Shown here in pieces: positions 15,823-24,070 of a stretch of DNA of 64,000 bases. The notes under the pieces are model-generated. The model was not told where the DNA came from, ran no database searches, and saw nothing but the letters and a program-made list of their open reading frames with translations. The DNA is from Pelagimonas sp050633425 (GTDB lineage Bacteria > Pseudomonadota > Alphaproteobacteria > Rhodobacterales > Rhodobacteraceae), in contig NZ_JBOEGM010000020.1 in NCBI RefSeq assembly GCF_050633425.1, forward strand, positions 62,001 through 126,000, written 5' to 3'. Made by a program: the position numbers and the translations under genes. The stretch's first letter is position 1. Every line of letters begins with the position of its first letter.

Positions 15823-16632
15823 ATGGCCCACGCCAAGAACCACGATTATCACATTCTGAACCCCTCTATCTGGCCCCTTCTGGGCTCGGTTGCAGGTTTC
15901 ATCATGCTTTTCGGCGCCGTCATGTGGATGAGCAAAGATAGCCCATGGATGTTCCTGATCGGCTTTGTTGGCGTTTTGTACGTCATGTTTGGCTGGTGGT
16001 CGGAAACCGTGGCGGAAAACCAAGTTGGTGATCACACACCCGTTGTTCTGATCGGCCTGCGCTACGGCTTTATCCTGTTCATCATGTCGGAAATCATGTT
16101 CTTCTTTGCTTGGTTCTGGAGCTTTTTCAAGCACGCCATGTATCCGATGCACCCCGAAGGTCTGAGCCCGGCCATTGATGGCGTTTGGCCCCCAGTTGGC
16201 ATCGAAACATTTGACCCTTGGCATCTTCCGCTGATCAACACGTTGATTCTGCTGTGCTCTGGTGCGGCAGCGACATGGGCCCACCACGCTCTGGTTCACG
16301 AAGAAGACAACCGTCAGGACATCAAGTCTGGCCTGACCATCGCCATCGTTCTTGGCCTGATCTTCACCGTGTTTCAGGCATATGAATATGGCCACGCAGC
16401 CTTTGGCTTTGGCGGCAACATCTACGGCGCGAACTTCTTCATGGCGACAGGCTTCCACGGCTTCCACGTGATTGTCGGCACCATCTTTCTGTTCATCTGC
16501 CTGATGCGGGTTTTGCGCGGTCACTTCACCGCCACCAACCACCTCGGCTTTGAGGCTGCGGCCTGGTACTGGCACTTCGTTGACGTTGTTTGGCTGTTTC
16601 TGTTCGTCGCAGTCTATGTCTGGGGCGGCTAA
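15823..16632 (+). CDS. ctaE: Cytochrome c oxidase subunit III
   Basis: This 269-residue integral membrane subunit of the aa3 oxidase has seven predicted helices. It begins MAHAKNHDYHILNPSIWP, very close to alphaproteobacterial subunit III. Family phrases include FFAWFWSFFKHA, FQAYEYGHAAF and TGFHGFHVIVGT. It lies 19 bp after ctaG with AACGAGGACAGAAT as the ribosome-site region. Subunit III stabilises proton uptake by subunit I. Confidence 0.96.
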   Translation: MAHAKNHDYHILNPSIWPLLGSVAGFIMLFGAVMWMSKDSPWMFLIGFVGVLYVMFGWWSETVAENQVGDHTPVVLIGLRYGFILFIMSEIMFFFAWFWSFFKHAMYPMHPEGLSPAIDGVWPPVGIETFDPWHLPLINTLILLCSGAAATWAHHALVHEEDNRQDIKSGLTIAIVLGLIFTVFQAYEYGHAAFGFGGNIYGANFFMATGFHGFHVIVGTIFLFICLMRVLRGHFTATNHLGFEAAAWYWHFVDVVWLFLFVAVYVWGG

Positions 16633-16675
16633 GCCAACCTTTCGGCTTGAAACCCAACCGATGGAATGAAAAAAC

Positions 16676-16701
16676 AAGGCGCGCCCACTGTGGCGCGTCT
16701 T
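16676..16701 (+). terminator. Hairpin after ctaE
   Basis: AAGGCGCGCC (16676-16685) pairs with GGCGCGTCTT (16692-16701), one G-T pair, 6-nt loop, 43 nt past the ctaE stop. No long T tract follows, so read-through into surf1 is likely. Confidence 0.55.
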
Positions 16702-16731
16702 GCTCGTTAAAGCCTCTGGATATTTGCCGTC

Positions 16732-17403
16732 GTGAAACGCCTCATTGCCCCAATGTTGATTGGCCTAGTCGGAGCCGCCATTCTCGTTGCGCTTGGCACA
16801 TGGCAACTACAACGCCTATCCTGGAAGTCAGACATCCTGGATGAAATCGACCGTGTGATCGTCGCCGAGGCCCAGCCCCTGCCCCAGATGATCTATCCGA
16901 GCGAACAACGGTATTTACCCGTCACAATGCAAGGTACAGTCGAAGACGGTGCTTTGTTTGTGCTGGTCTCTGTCAAACGGCGCGGGCCGGGTTGGCGGGT
17001 GATTTCGCCCTTCACCACGCAGGACGGTCGGCGCGTGCTATTGGATCGTGGGTTTGTTCCCACCGACAAAAAGGATGCGGAGCGTTTCACAGGCACGGCA
17101 CAGATCCTTGGCAACATGCACTGGCCCGATGATCGCAACAGCTCGACGCCTGAAAATGACGTTGCCAAGAACACATGGTTCGCCCGCGACATCGCCCAAA
17201 TGGCCGAAGTGTTGGATACCGAACCGCTCCTTATTATCACCCGCAACATGTCGCCTGCGGATGAGGGTGTCATGCCCCTGCCCGTCGACAGTTCCGGTGT
17301 GGCGAATGACCACTTGCAATATGCCATAACCTGGTTCTCTCTGGCCGGGATATGGATTTTGATGACTGGCGTCTGGATACGACGCCTAATGCACAAAGGC
17401 TAA
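16732..17403 (+). CDS. SURF1 family cytochrome oxidase biogenesis protein
   Basis: SURF1 proteins help insert haem A into oxidase subunit I. This 223-residue protein shows the family plan of one helix at each end (about residues 5-20 and 196-216) around a periplasmic domain. Conserved phrases are LGTWQLQRLSWKSD at the start, LLDRGFVPTDKK in the middle and YAITWFSLAGIW at the end. A GTG at 16732 is used as start because no in-frame ATG lies nearby. It follows ctaE and precedes thrC by 4 bp. Confidence 0.9.
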   Translation: MKRLIAPMLIGLVGAAILVALGTWQLQRLSWKSDILDEIDRVIVAEAQPLPQMIYPSEQRYLPVTMQGTVEDGALFVLVSVKRRGPGWRVISPFTTQDGRRVLLDRGFVPTDKKDAERFTGTAQILGNMHWPDDRNSSTPENDVAKNTWFARDIAQMAEVLDTEPLLIITRNMSPADEGVMPLPVDSSGVANDHLQYAITWFSLAGIWILMTGVWIRRLMHKG

Positions 17404-17407
17404 CCCA

Positions 17408-18796
17408 ATGAAATATGTCTCGACCCGTGGCAATGCACCGGAACTAAGCTTTGCTGACGCGATGTTGACCGGGCTGGCCCGTGACGGCGGGCTATACGTC
17501 CCCGCAGAAATCCCGGTGATGAGCACCGATGACATCCGTGCCTTGCAAGGGTTGAGCTATGAGGAAACTGCCTTTCGGATCATGAAGCCATTTGTGTCCG
17601 AGAGCTTCAGCGATGACGAATTGCGCGGTTGTATCACCCGCGCCTATGCTGGGTTTGGCCACAATGCCCGCGCGCCCATGGTGCAACTGGCCCCCAACCA
17701 TTTCTTGCTCGAGCTGTTCCACGGCCCAACCTTGGCATTCAAAGATTTCGCCATGCAAATGATCGGCCAGCTGTTTCAAGTTGAGCTGACAAAACGCCAA
17801 GAACACGTGACCATCGTTGGGGCAACTTCGGGCGATACGGGCTCGGCGGCGATCGAAGCCTTCAAGGGACTTGATGCCGTAGACGTCTTTATCCTCTACC
17901 CCCATGGCCGTGTGTCCGAAGTGCAGCGCCGCCAGATGACAACCCCGTCAGAAAGCAATGTGCACGCGCTGGCGATGGACGGCCATTTTGACGATTGTCA
18001 GGCCCGTCTCAAAGATATGTTCAACCATTTCGAATTCCGCGACGGTGTAAAACTTGCCGGTGTCAATTCGATCAACTGGGCGCGGGTTTTGGTACAGGTG
18101 GTGTACTATTTTAGCGCGGCGGCCTCCCTGGGGGCCCCGGATCGCAAGATCAGTTTTACTGTGCCGACCGGCAACTTCGGTGATATTTTCGCAGGATACA
18201 TCGCCAAGAAAATGGGCCTGCCTATTGATCGGCTGGTGGTCGCGACCAATCAAAACGATATCCTGCATCGCTGCCTGAGCACGGGCGCGTACCAAAAAGG
18301 CGAGGTCGCGCCGTCGATCAGCCCGTCGATGGATATTCAGGTCAGCTCCAATTTCGAACGCGCGCTTTACTTTGCCTATGATCAAGACGGTGCCGCCGTG
18401 GCGCAATTGATGGATGAGCTGGCAAATGGCGGCTTCAACGTTTCTCAAGGGGCTTTGCAGGCCCTGCGCGAAGACTTTGATTCAGGCCGCGTGTCCGAAG
18501 ATGAAACCCTCGCCTTTATTGCTCAGGCCAACGAGACAATGGGCGAACTGCTTTGCCCGCATTCTGCCATTGCAGCCAAAATCGGCGAAGAAAGTCGTGT
18601 TCCGACCACGCCGATGGTCTCTTTGGCCACCGCGCATCCGGCAAAATTCCCCGATGCAGTGGAAAACGCGTCGGGCATTCGTCCGCCTCTTCCCAATCGC
18701 ATGGCAGACCTTTATGAGCGTTCCGAACGGGTGACCCGGGTTCCAAATGACCTGACAGCCCTGGAGACCCTCATTCAGGAGCGTATCGCCAAGTGA
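17408..18796 (+). CDS. thrC: Threonine synthase
   Basis: This PLP enzyme converts O-phosphohomoserine to threonine. The protein is 462 residues, matching the longer bacterial/fungal class. The PLP lysine is Lys112 in HGPTLAFKDFAMQ. The phosphate-binding phrase SGDTGSAAIEAF and the substrate-side phrase NSINWARVLVQ are intact. Its stop overlaps the GTG start of the next gene (GTGA). The surf1-thrC-M16 peptidase order is typical of Rhodobacterales and carries no obvious metabolic link to the oxidase. Confidence 0.96.
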   Translation: MKYVSTRGNAPELSFADAMLTGLARDGGLYVPAEIPVMSTDDIRALQGLSYEETAFRIMKPFVSESFSDDELRGCITRAYAGFGHNARAPMVQLAPNHFLLELFHGPTLAFKDFAMQMIGQLFQVELTKRQEHVTIVGATSGDTGSAAIEAFKGLDAVDVFILYPHGRVSEVQRRQMTTPSESNVHALAMDGHFDDCQARLKDMFNHFEFRDGVKLAGVNSINWARVLVQVVYYFSAAASLGAPDRKISFTVPTGNFGDIFAGYIAKKMGLPIDRLVVATNQNDILHRCLSTGAYQKGEVAPSISPSMDIQVSSNFERALYFAYDQDGAAVAQLMDELANGGFNVSQGALQALREDFDSGRVSEDETLAFIAQANETMGELLCPHSAIAAKIGEESRVPTTPMVSLATAHPAKFPDAVENASGIRPPLPNRMADLYERSERVTRVPNDLTALETLIQERIAK

Positions 18797-20055
18797 CTGT
18801 CCAACTCGCCACGTTATCCAATGGCTTTCGCATCGTGACCGAACACATGCCAGGGCTGCAATCTGCTGCCCTCGGCATTTGGGTCACCGCTGGTGGCCGC
18901 AATGAACGCCCCGAGCAAAACGGCGTGGCACATTTCCTTGAACACATGGCGTTCAAAGGAACCGAGCGACGCAGTGCGCTTCAGATTGCCGAAGAGATTG
19001 AAGATGTTGGCGGCTATATCAACGCCTATACATCCCGCGAAGTCACCGCCTATTACGCCCGTGTTTTGGCCGGCGATACTGCGCTGGCGATGGATGTAAT
19101 TGCTGACATTTTGCTCAATCCGGTTTTCGACCAAAAAGAGATCGAGACCGAGCGACATGTGATCTTGCAAGAAATCGGGCAGGCGCGCGATACGCCTGAC
19201 GATGTGATTTTTGATTGGTTGCAAGAGAAAGCCTATCCCGATCAGCCAATCGGACGCACTATTCTGGGCGAAGCGGATAGGGTTCGCAGTTTTGGTCGTG
19301 ATGATTTGTCGACCTTTATCTCCGAACATTACGGACCTGATCAGATGATCCTGTCTGCCGCAGGCGGTGTTGACCACGACACATTGGTTGCACAGGCTGA
19401 AACCTTGTTTGGGCACATTCCAGCCCGCAGCGCGCCCAGCTTTGCCAAGGCATTGTATAAAGGGGGCGAAAGCCGCGAGATCAAAGATCTTGAACAGGCG
19501 CATATGGCGCTGGCGTTCGAAGGTCCCGGTTATCGCGACGATGATTTCTATGCGGCGCAGATCTATTCCAGCGCTTTGGGCGGCGGCATGTCTTCGCGCC
19601 TCTTCCAGGAAATCCGTGAAAAACGCGGATTGTGCTACACAATTTTTGCCCAGAGCGGAGCCTATGCCGACACCGGAATGACCACGATCTATGCAGGGAC
19701 AAGCGGCGAAGAGCTTGGCGATCTGGCCATGCTGACCATCGACGAGATGAAGCGCGCCGCCGAAGATATGAGCCAATCAGAGATTGATCGTGCCCGCGCC
19801 CAAATGAAGGCCGGTTTGCTGATGGGGCTTGAAAGCCCAGCCAGCCGTGCCGAGCGTATGGCCCGTATGGTCCAGATTTGGGGCCGTGTGCCACCAATCG
19901 AAGACACGGTGAAACGCATTGACGCAGTGACCGTGCAGGATGTTTTGACCTTCGCGCAATCACAAGCGGCCAAGGCGGCCCCCTCTCTGGCCCTGTATGG
20001 CCCGATTTCCGGGGCACCGACTTTGGCTGATCTTCAGGCGCGCAGGGCGGCCTAA
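18793..20055 (+). CDS. M16 family zinc peptidase (processing-peptidase-like)
   Basis: This 420-residue protein has the inverted zinc motif HxxEH at 47-51 (HFLEH), followed by MAFKGT. The distal Glu is in a helix with ERHVILQEIGQARD. Its length equals one half of pitrilysin and matches mitochondrial processing-peptidase beta-like bacterial enzymes that work as dimers. The Gly-rich loop (SSALGGGMSSRLFQEIREK) of the C-terminal half is present. It starts with GTG overlapping the thrC stop. There is no signal peptide, so it is probably cytosolic. Its physiological substrate is unknown. Confidence 0.93.
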   Translation: MTVQLATLSNGFRIVTEHMPGLQSAALGIWVTAGGRNERPEQNGVAHFLEHMAFKGTERRSALQIAEEIEDVGGYINAYTSREVTAYYARVLAGDTALAMDVIADILLNPVFDQKEIETERHVILQEIGQARDTPDDVIFDWLQEKAYPDQPIGRTILGEADRVRSFGRDDLSTFISEHYGPDQMILSAAGGVDHDTLVAQAETLFGHIPARSAPSFAKALYKGGESREIKDLEQAHMALAFEGPGYRDDDFYAAQIYSSALGGGMSSRLFQEIREKRGLCYTIFAQSGAYADTGMTTIYAGTSGEELGDLAMLTIDEMKRAAEDMSQSEIDRARAQMKAGLLMGLESPASRAERMARMVQIWGRVPPIEDTVKRIDAVTVQDVLTFAQSQAAKAAPSLALYGPISGAPTLADLQARRAA

Positions 20056-20642
20056 TGCTAAGTTTGCGGCGCAAGTTGAAGCTCGAGACCGAGCGGTTGA
20101 CACTACGCCCACCTGTGCATGGTGACTTTGCCGCGTGGTCCGCCTTGCGCGCGCAAAGCCGTGACTTCCTGACCCCATGGGAGCCAAGTTGGTCCGCGGA
20201 TCATCTGAGCCGTCGCGCCTTTACGAACCGCGTTTATTGGGCAGCGCGCTCTGTATCAGGTGGCACCGCAGTGCCGCTATTCTTGGTCCGGCGCAACGAT
20301 GGGGCGCTGCTTGGGGCGATTACACTCGATAATATTCGGCGCGGCCCGTCTCAGGCTGGCACGCTTGGATATTGGATCGGAGAGCCATACGCGCGTCACG
20401 GGTATATGCGCGAAGCCATTTCCGCTGTTGTCCATCACAGCTTCGAAAAGCTCGGCCTGAGCCGGATTGAAGCGGCCTGCCTGCCCGAAAACGTGGCCTC
20501 ACGCGGATTGCTCGAAGCGTCACATTTCAAATATGAAGGCGTCGCACAAAGCTATCTTCAGATCAATGGCCGCTGGCGCACCCATGTTCTTTACGCCGCC
20601 TTGCGGATGGATCGGCGCGGCAAGAGCACCGCTGGCCTATAA
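20055..20642 (+). CDS. GNAT family N-acetyltransferase (RimJ-like)
   Basis: This 195-residue protein matches the RimJ/RimL-type branch of GNAT acetyltransferases. It opens with KLETERLTLRPPVHGDF, has the acetyl-CoA site region YWIGEPYARHGYMREA, and ends with the RIEAACLPENVASRGLLEA motif seen in ribosomal-protein acetyltransferases. The start overlaps the M16 stop by one base (TAATG). RimJ-type enzymes acetylate protein N-termini; the actual target here is not predictable. Confidence 0.88.
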   Translation: MLSLRRKLKLETERLTLRPPVHGDFAAWSALRAQSRDFLTPWEPSWSADHLSRRAFTNRVYWAARSVSGGTAVPLFLVRRNDGALLGAITLDNIRRGPSQAGTLGYWIGEPYARHGYMREAISAVVHHSFEKLGLSRIEAACLPENVASRGLLEASHFKYEGVAQSYLQINGRWRTHVLYAALRMDRRGKSTAGL

Positions 20643-20681
20643 GACCACGCTGTTGTGCAAGGGTCGGCATGCCCCTTGCTC

Positions 20682-20702
20682 CCTTCCCCCCAAGGGGGAA
20701 GG
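20682..20702. repeat. CCTTCCCCC palindrome after the thrC operon
   Basis: CCTTCCCCC (20682-20690) and GGGGGAAGG (20694-20702) form a perfect 9-bp inverted repeat with a 3-nt loop. No T tract follows. The form resembles short palindromic intergenic elements; only one copy was noticed in the window. It may also end the thrC transcript. Confidence 0.5.
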
Positions 20703-20816
20703 TCAGGTTGGGGGGCCAACACCAAGCACGCCGTATCAGCGTCCCATTTGGAAACACCAGCTTGGGTTACGCCCCATTGCAGGGTATTGCTAAGCCACCC
20801 AATTTAGGACCCGCGC

Positions 20817-22229
20817 ATGCCCCTCAATCCCGCTGACGACATCTTTGCCCAAGCCCTAAGCACAATCCTGCCCCCCGACTCTGTGCGGCCAAGTGAACCG
20901 CGTCACCTCGAAGAACCGCGTGGCCGTTGGCAGGGATGCTCATCCTGGGTCGCCCTCCCCCGCAGCACCGAAGAGGTTTCGAAAATCGTCAAAACCTGTG
21001 GTGCGAAACAGGTTGGCATCATTCCCTATGGCGGCGGAACCGGCCTTGTGGGCGGGCAAGTCGCACCAAAGGGGCCCGCGCCTTTGCTCTTGTCGCTTGA
21101 ACGCATGACGGCCATCCGCGCCGTCCATCCGCTTGAAAACGTTGCCACGGTTGAGGCCGGTGCTATTTTGGCCGACGTACAGAGCGCAGCGCTTAACGCC
21201 CAACGTCTGTTTCCGCTGTCTCTCGCGTCAGAAGGGTCGGCGCGCATCGGAGGTTTGTTGTCGACAAATGCCGGCGGAACCAATGTGTTACGCTACGGCA
21301 ATGCCCGCGACCTCGTCTTGGGTCTCGAGGCTGTTCTGCCGGATGGCAAGATCTGGAATGGTCTCAAACGGTTGCGCAAGGACAATACCGGTTACGATTT
21401 GCGCCATCTCTTGCTTGGGGCCGAAGGCACTTTGGGCATAATCACCGCAGCCAGCCTCAAACTTTTCCCACGCCCCAGCACAGTGGGAACCGCTTTGTTG
21501 ACCGTCCCGTCTCCGCAGGCCGCATTGTCTTTATTGGCCATGGCGCGTGACAGGATGGGCGACACTGTCACCGGATTTGAGTTGATGAACCGCACCGGGT
21601 TTGACTTTCTGTCCGAATGCCTCCCCGATATTCGCCAACCTTGGAAGCAAGCCCCGGAATGGACGGTGTTGATAGAAATCAGCCTGCCCACAGGCCTTTC
21701 GCCACAAGACGCGCTTGAAGAAATCTTTGCTGAAGGATTTGAGCAAGAGTTGGTGACCGATGGCCTGATCGCGCAATCCCTCGCGCAGGCTCAAAGCTTT
21801 TGGGACATGCGCGAACATATCCCGTCAGCCAACCGAGCGATTGGAGCGATTTCCAGTCATGACATTTCTGTACCGCTCAGCCTCCTGCCTGATTTCATAG
21901 AAAGGGCTGGAATGGCTTTGGCTGATCTGGGGGATTTTCGGATCAATTGCTTTGGTCATTTGGGCGACGGGAATTTGCATTATAATGTCTTCCCGCCCAA
22001 AGGCCGGGATCGCGCTTTATGTAATGACAGGCGTGACGCCATCAAAACCTGCATTCATGACCTCGTGCATGCCTTGGACGGATCGATCAGCGCCGAACAT
22101 GGCATCGGTCGTTTCAAAATTGACGATCTCGAACGGTATGGCGATCCTGCAAAGCTGGCTGCCATGCGTGCGATTAAAACAGCACTGGACCCCACGGGTA
22201 TTATGAACCCCGGTGCCGTACTGCGTTGA
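20817..22229 (+). CDS. FAD-linked oxidase, D-2-hydroxyacid dehydrogenase type (GlcD/DLD family)
   Basis: This 470-residue flavoprotein has an N-terminal PCMH-type FAD domain (IPYGGGTGLVGGQV, GLLSTNAGGTNVLRYGN) and a C-terminal FAD-linked oxidase domain (NCFGHLGDGNLHYN, SAEHGIG). These are the hallmarks of D-lactate, glycolate and D-2-hydroxyglutarate dehydrogenases. Its exact substrate cannot be told from sequence, and the neighbours do not help. It is likely a cytoplasmic or peripheral membrane dehydrogenase. The convergent transglycosylase gene ends 5 bp away with no terminator between. Confidence 0.9.
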   Translation: MPLNPADDIFAQALSTILPPDSVRPSEPRHLEEPRGRWQGCSSWVALPRSTEEVSKIVKTCGAKQVGIIPYGGGTGLVGGQVAPKGPAPLLLSLERMTAIRAVHPLENVATVEAGAILADVQSAALNAQRLFPLSLASEGSARIGGLLSTNAGGTNVLRYGNARDLVLGLEAVLPDGKIWNGLKRLRKDNTGYDLRHLLLGAEGTLGIITAASLKLFPRPSTVGTALLTVPSPQAALSLLAMARDRMGDTVTGFELMNRTGFDFLSECLPDIRQPWKQAPEWTVLIEISLPTGLSPQDALEEIFAEGFEQELVTDGLIAQSLAQAQSFWDMREHIPSANRAIGAISSHDISVPLSLLPDFIERAGMALADLGDFRINCFGHLGDGNLHYNVFPPKGRDRALCNDRRDAIKTCIHDLVHALDGSISAEHGIGRFKIDDLERYGDPAKLAAMRAIKTALDPTGIMNPGAVLR

Positions 22230-22234
22230 TTTGA

Positions 22235-23080
22235 TTACTTCGAGATGCGGAATACACAGCCGTCTGACGCCAATTGTGGCGGCGTTAGGCACAAACCGCT
22301 GGCGACCTTGAACGCCGCCAAAACTTTCGGAACATAATCACGTGTCTCGGAAAAGGGCGGCACGCCATCATGTTTTCCAATCGAGTTCTCGCCAGCATTG
22401 TACCCGGCCAACACCAAAATCGGATCACCGTCAAACTTGGTCATCAGAAAATCGAGGAACTTTACCCCGCCTTTGATATTCTGCACCGCATCCAGACTGT
22501 CGGTCACACCAAACCGTTTGGCAGTATCGGGCATCAATTGCATGAGCCCTTGCGCGCCAGCACCGCTCACGGCATCAGCTTGACCAGAGGATTCGACGGA
22601 AATCACCGCCAACGCCAATGCCGGTGACACTTGGGTTCCAATCGTTTGCATTAAGATGTCGCGCCCATGCCGCTCCGCAATTTCTTGTAGGCTCTGAAGC
22701 CGCGGTGAAGCCACCGACTGCCCTTGCGGACCTTTGGTTAAACTGGCCAGCGCCGGTTCCAACCGCCCGGCCCCGGTTGTTCCGAGACTTGGCGACACCT
22801 GATCCCAGAACCAAGAATACCGAGACGATGGTTTTCCACTGTCTTTTACGTCTGGCGCATTCGGTGTTGCTGGCGCTGCAACATCTGCTTTGGAATTGGG
22901 AAGCGGCGGAACAGCAGGATTCGCCCGCGGGGCCACTTGAACAATGCTGCGGCGGTCACCGGGCTTGGGCGGCTTAAGCCATTTTGCCGATCGCCCGCCC
23001 GAATCCGCTTGAGCCTGTGCCTGTATCGGCATGAAAAGCGCCGTCGCAATCAATGCGACAGAAAAAAATCGTATCACCAT
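22235..23080 (-). CDS. Lytic transglycosylase (SLT domain), periplasmic
   Basis: This enzyme cleaves peptidoglycan glycan strands. From the chosen ATG at 23080 it has 281 residues: a signal peptide (MVIRFFSVALIATALF..., cleavage near AQAQA), a Pro/Ala-rich linker, then an SLT domain. The catalytic Glu is in ALAVISVESSGQ, and the fold signatures GAQGLMQLMPDTAKRFG and LAGYNAGE are present. ATGs at 23119 and 23179 would lengthen the N-terminus without a better ribosome site. The gene is divergent from the pilus locus. A role in letting the Tad pilus cross the wall is possible from position, but such enzymes are often housekeeping. Confidence 0.88.
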   Translation of the reverse strand: MVIRFFSVALIATALFMPIQAQAQADSGGRSAKWLKPPKPGDRRSIVQVAPRANPAVPPLPNSKADVAAPATPNAPDVKDSGKPSSRYSWFWDQVSPSLGTTGAGRLEPALASLTKGPQGQSVASPRLQSLQEIAERHGRDILMQTIGTQVSPALALAVISVESSGQADAVSGAGAQGLMQLMPDTAKRFGVTDSLDAVQNIKGGVKFLDFLMTKFDGDPILVLAGYNAGENSIGKHDGVPPFSETRDYVPKVLAAFKVASGLCLTPPQLASDGCVFRISK

Positions 23081-23430
23081 GTCTCTGCTCGCCACCTTCG
23101 TTGGGTGTGTTTTTTCCATATATGGCACAATCAGGGGCTTAAATCCATCTGTGTCTCTGAACCGTAAACATTGTGCCACAGTCAGGTACCCAAAAGGATA
23201 GGTTTTCCCTAAACTTTTAACCTTCGTTAACTTTTAAATCCTTTATTTTCAGCCTGTTATAAAAACTTTCAGCAATTTTCTCCGAAAGCTAGAAAACACT
23301 GCAATCGGGTCAAATTCTCGCCCCAATGCAAGGCGATAACGTCTTCATACCGCAGCGGACGGGGCAAGTGAGAGAGGCCCACAACGTTCAACACGGTGAG
23401 CAAAACATGACTAATTCTGGAGAGAGACCA
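23081..23430. promoter_or_regulatory. Divergent promoter region upstream of the Tad pilins
   Basis: This 350-bp gap has no convincing gene. It is A/T-rich at 23200-23290 and holds TTTA-N7-TTAAC at 23216-23231, one mismatch from the CtrA consensus TTAA-N7-TTAAC known from Caulobacter. TATAAA follows in TGTTATAAAAAC. It should contain the promoters of the transglycosylase (leftward) and the pilins (rightward). Short in-frame ATGs at 23326 and 23407 precede the pilin start but would disrupt its leader peptide. Confidence 0.5.
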
Positions 23431-23610
23431 ATGATCAAATTCATCAAAAACTTCCGCAAAGACGAAGCTGGCGCCGTAACTGTAGACTGGGTTGTTCTGA
23501 CAGCCGCTGTTGTTGGTCTGGCCATCGCCGCTTACTCGACCATCGAAACAAACGCCACCACACTGATCACCGCTGCAGGCGGCGCAGTTGCGGCTGAAAA
23601 CGACTTCTAA
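23431..23610 (+). CDS. Flp-like type IVb pilin 1
   Basis: This 59-residue protein is the probable pilus subunit. It has a short basic leader (MIKFIKNFRKDEAG), a prepilin cleavage site after Gly14, and a hydrophobic helix (VVLTAAVVGLAIAAYS). Mature residues 5-6 are Asp-Trp (GAVTVDW) instead of the Glu-Tyr of classical Flp pilins. The ATG at 23431 follows GGAGAGAGACCA. The last residues AVAAENDF are shared exactly with the second pilin, 86 bp downstream. Identification rests on the leader, size and position at the head of the tad genes. Confidence 0.85.
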   Translation: MIKFIKNFRKDEAGAVTVDWVVLTAAVVGLAIAAYSTIETNATTLITAAGGAVAAENDF

Positions 23611-23696
23611 GTCGCGCTTTAGCTAACGTATGAACCTCTTGGACAGGCCAACCTGTCCAAGAAAAATACCCCCCAATCAAAAGCAGGAAAGGGTTC

Positions 23697-23879
23697 ATGA
23701 TGCTAAAATTTTTTAAGGCATTCCGTGATGACCAATCTGGCGCTGTCACAGTAGACTGGATTGTAATTACATCTGCAGTGGTCGGTATGTCAGCCGTGGC
23801 TTTCTTCACCGTTGAAGATGCATCATTCGCACTGATGGACGCCGCTGGCACAGCAGTCGCTGCTGAAAACGACTTCTGA
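23697..23879 (+). CDS. Flp-like type IVb pilin 2
   Basis: This 60-residue paralogue of the preceding pilin has the leader MMLKFFKAFRDDQSG, cleavage after Gly15, then the core GAVTVDWIVITSAVVGMS. It also ends in AVAAENDF. The region between leader and end differs more (FFTVEDASFALMDAAGT), so it may be a minor or alternative pilin. Either ATG at 23697 or 23700 could start it; AAAGGG lies just upstream. A terminator follows within 22 bp, so pilins can be made in excess over the assembly proteins. Confidence 0.83.
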   Translation: MMLKFFKAFRDDQSGAVTVDWIVITSAVVGMSAVAFFTVEDASFALMDAAGTAVAAENDF

Positions 23880-23900
23880 TCCCCTATTCCCTACGCATCG

Positions 23901-23934
23901 AAGGCTGTTCCTCATCTGAGGGGCGGCCTTTTCT
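23901..23934 (+). terminator. Terminator after the pilin genes
   Basis: AAGGCTGTTCCTCA (23901-23914) pairs with TGAGGGGCGGCCTT (23917-23930), with three G-T pairs, then TTCT. It separates pilin expression from cpaB. Confidence 0.8.
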
Positions 23935-24070
23935 CCTATGCGGTTCTTGCGGTGCAAAGTTTCACGGAAGAACCGCCATCAGGGCCACTTTTGGCCACAA
24001 TTGACGATCAAACTAGTACTTGGGCAAAAAGCCGTTTGGGCTGCCCTGAGGTTAGAAACGAGGTAAAAAA

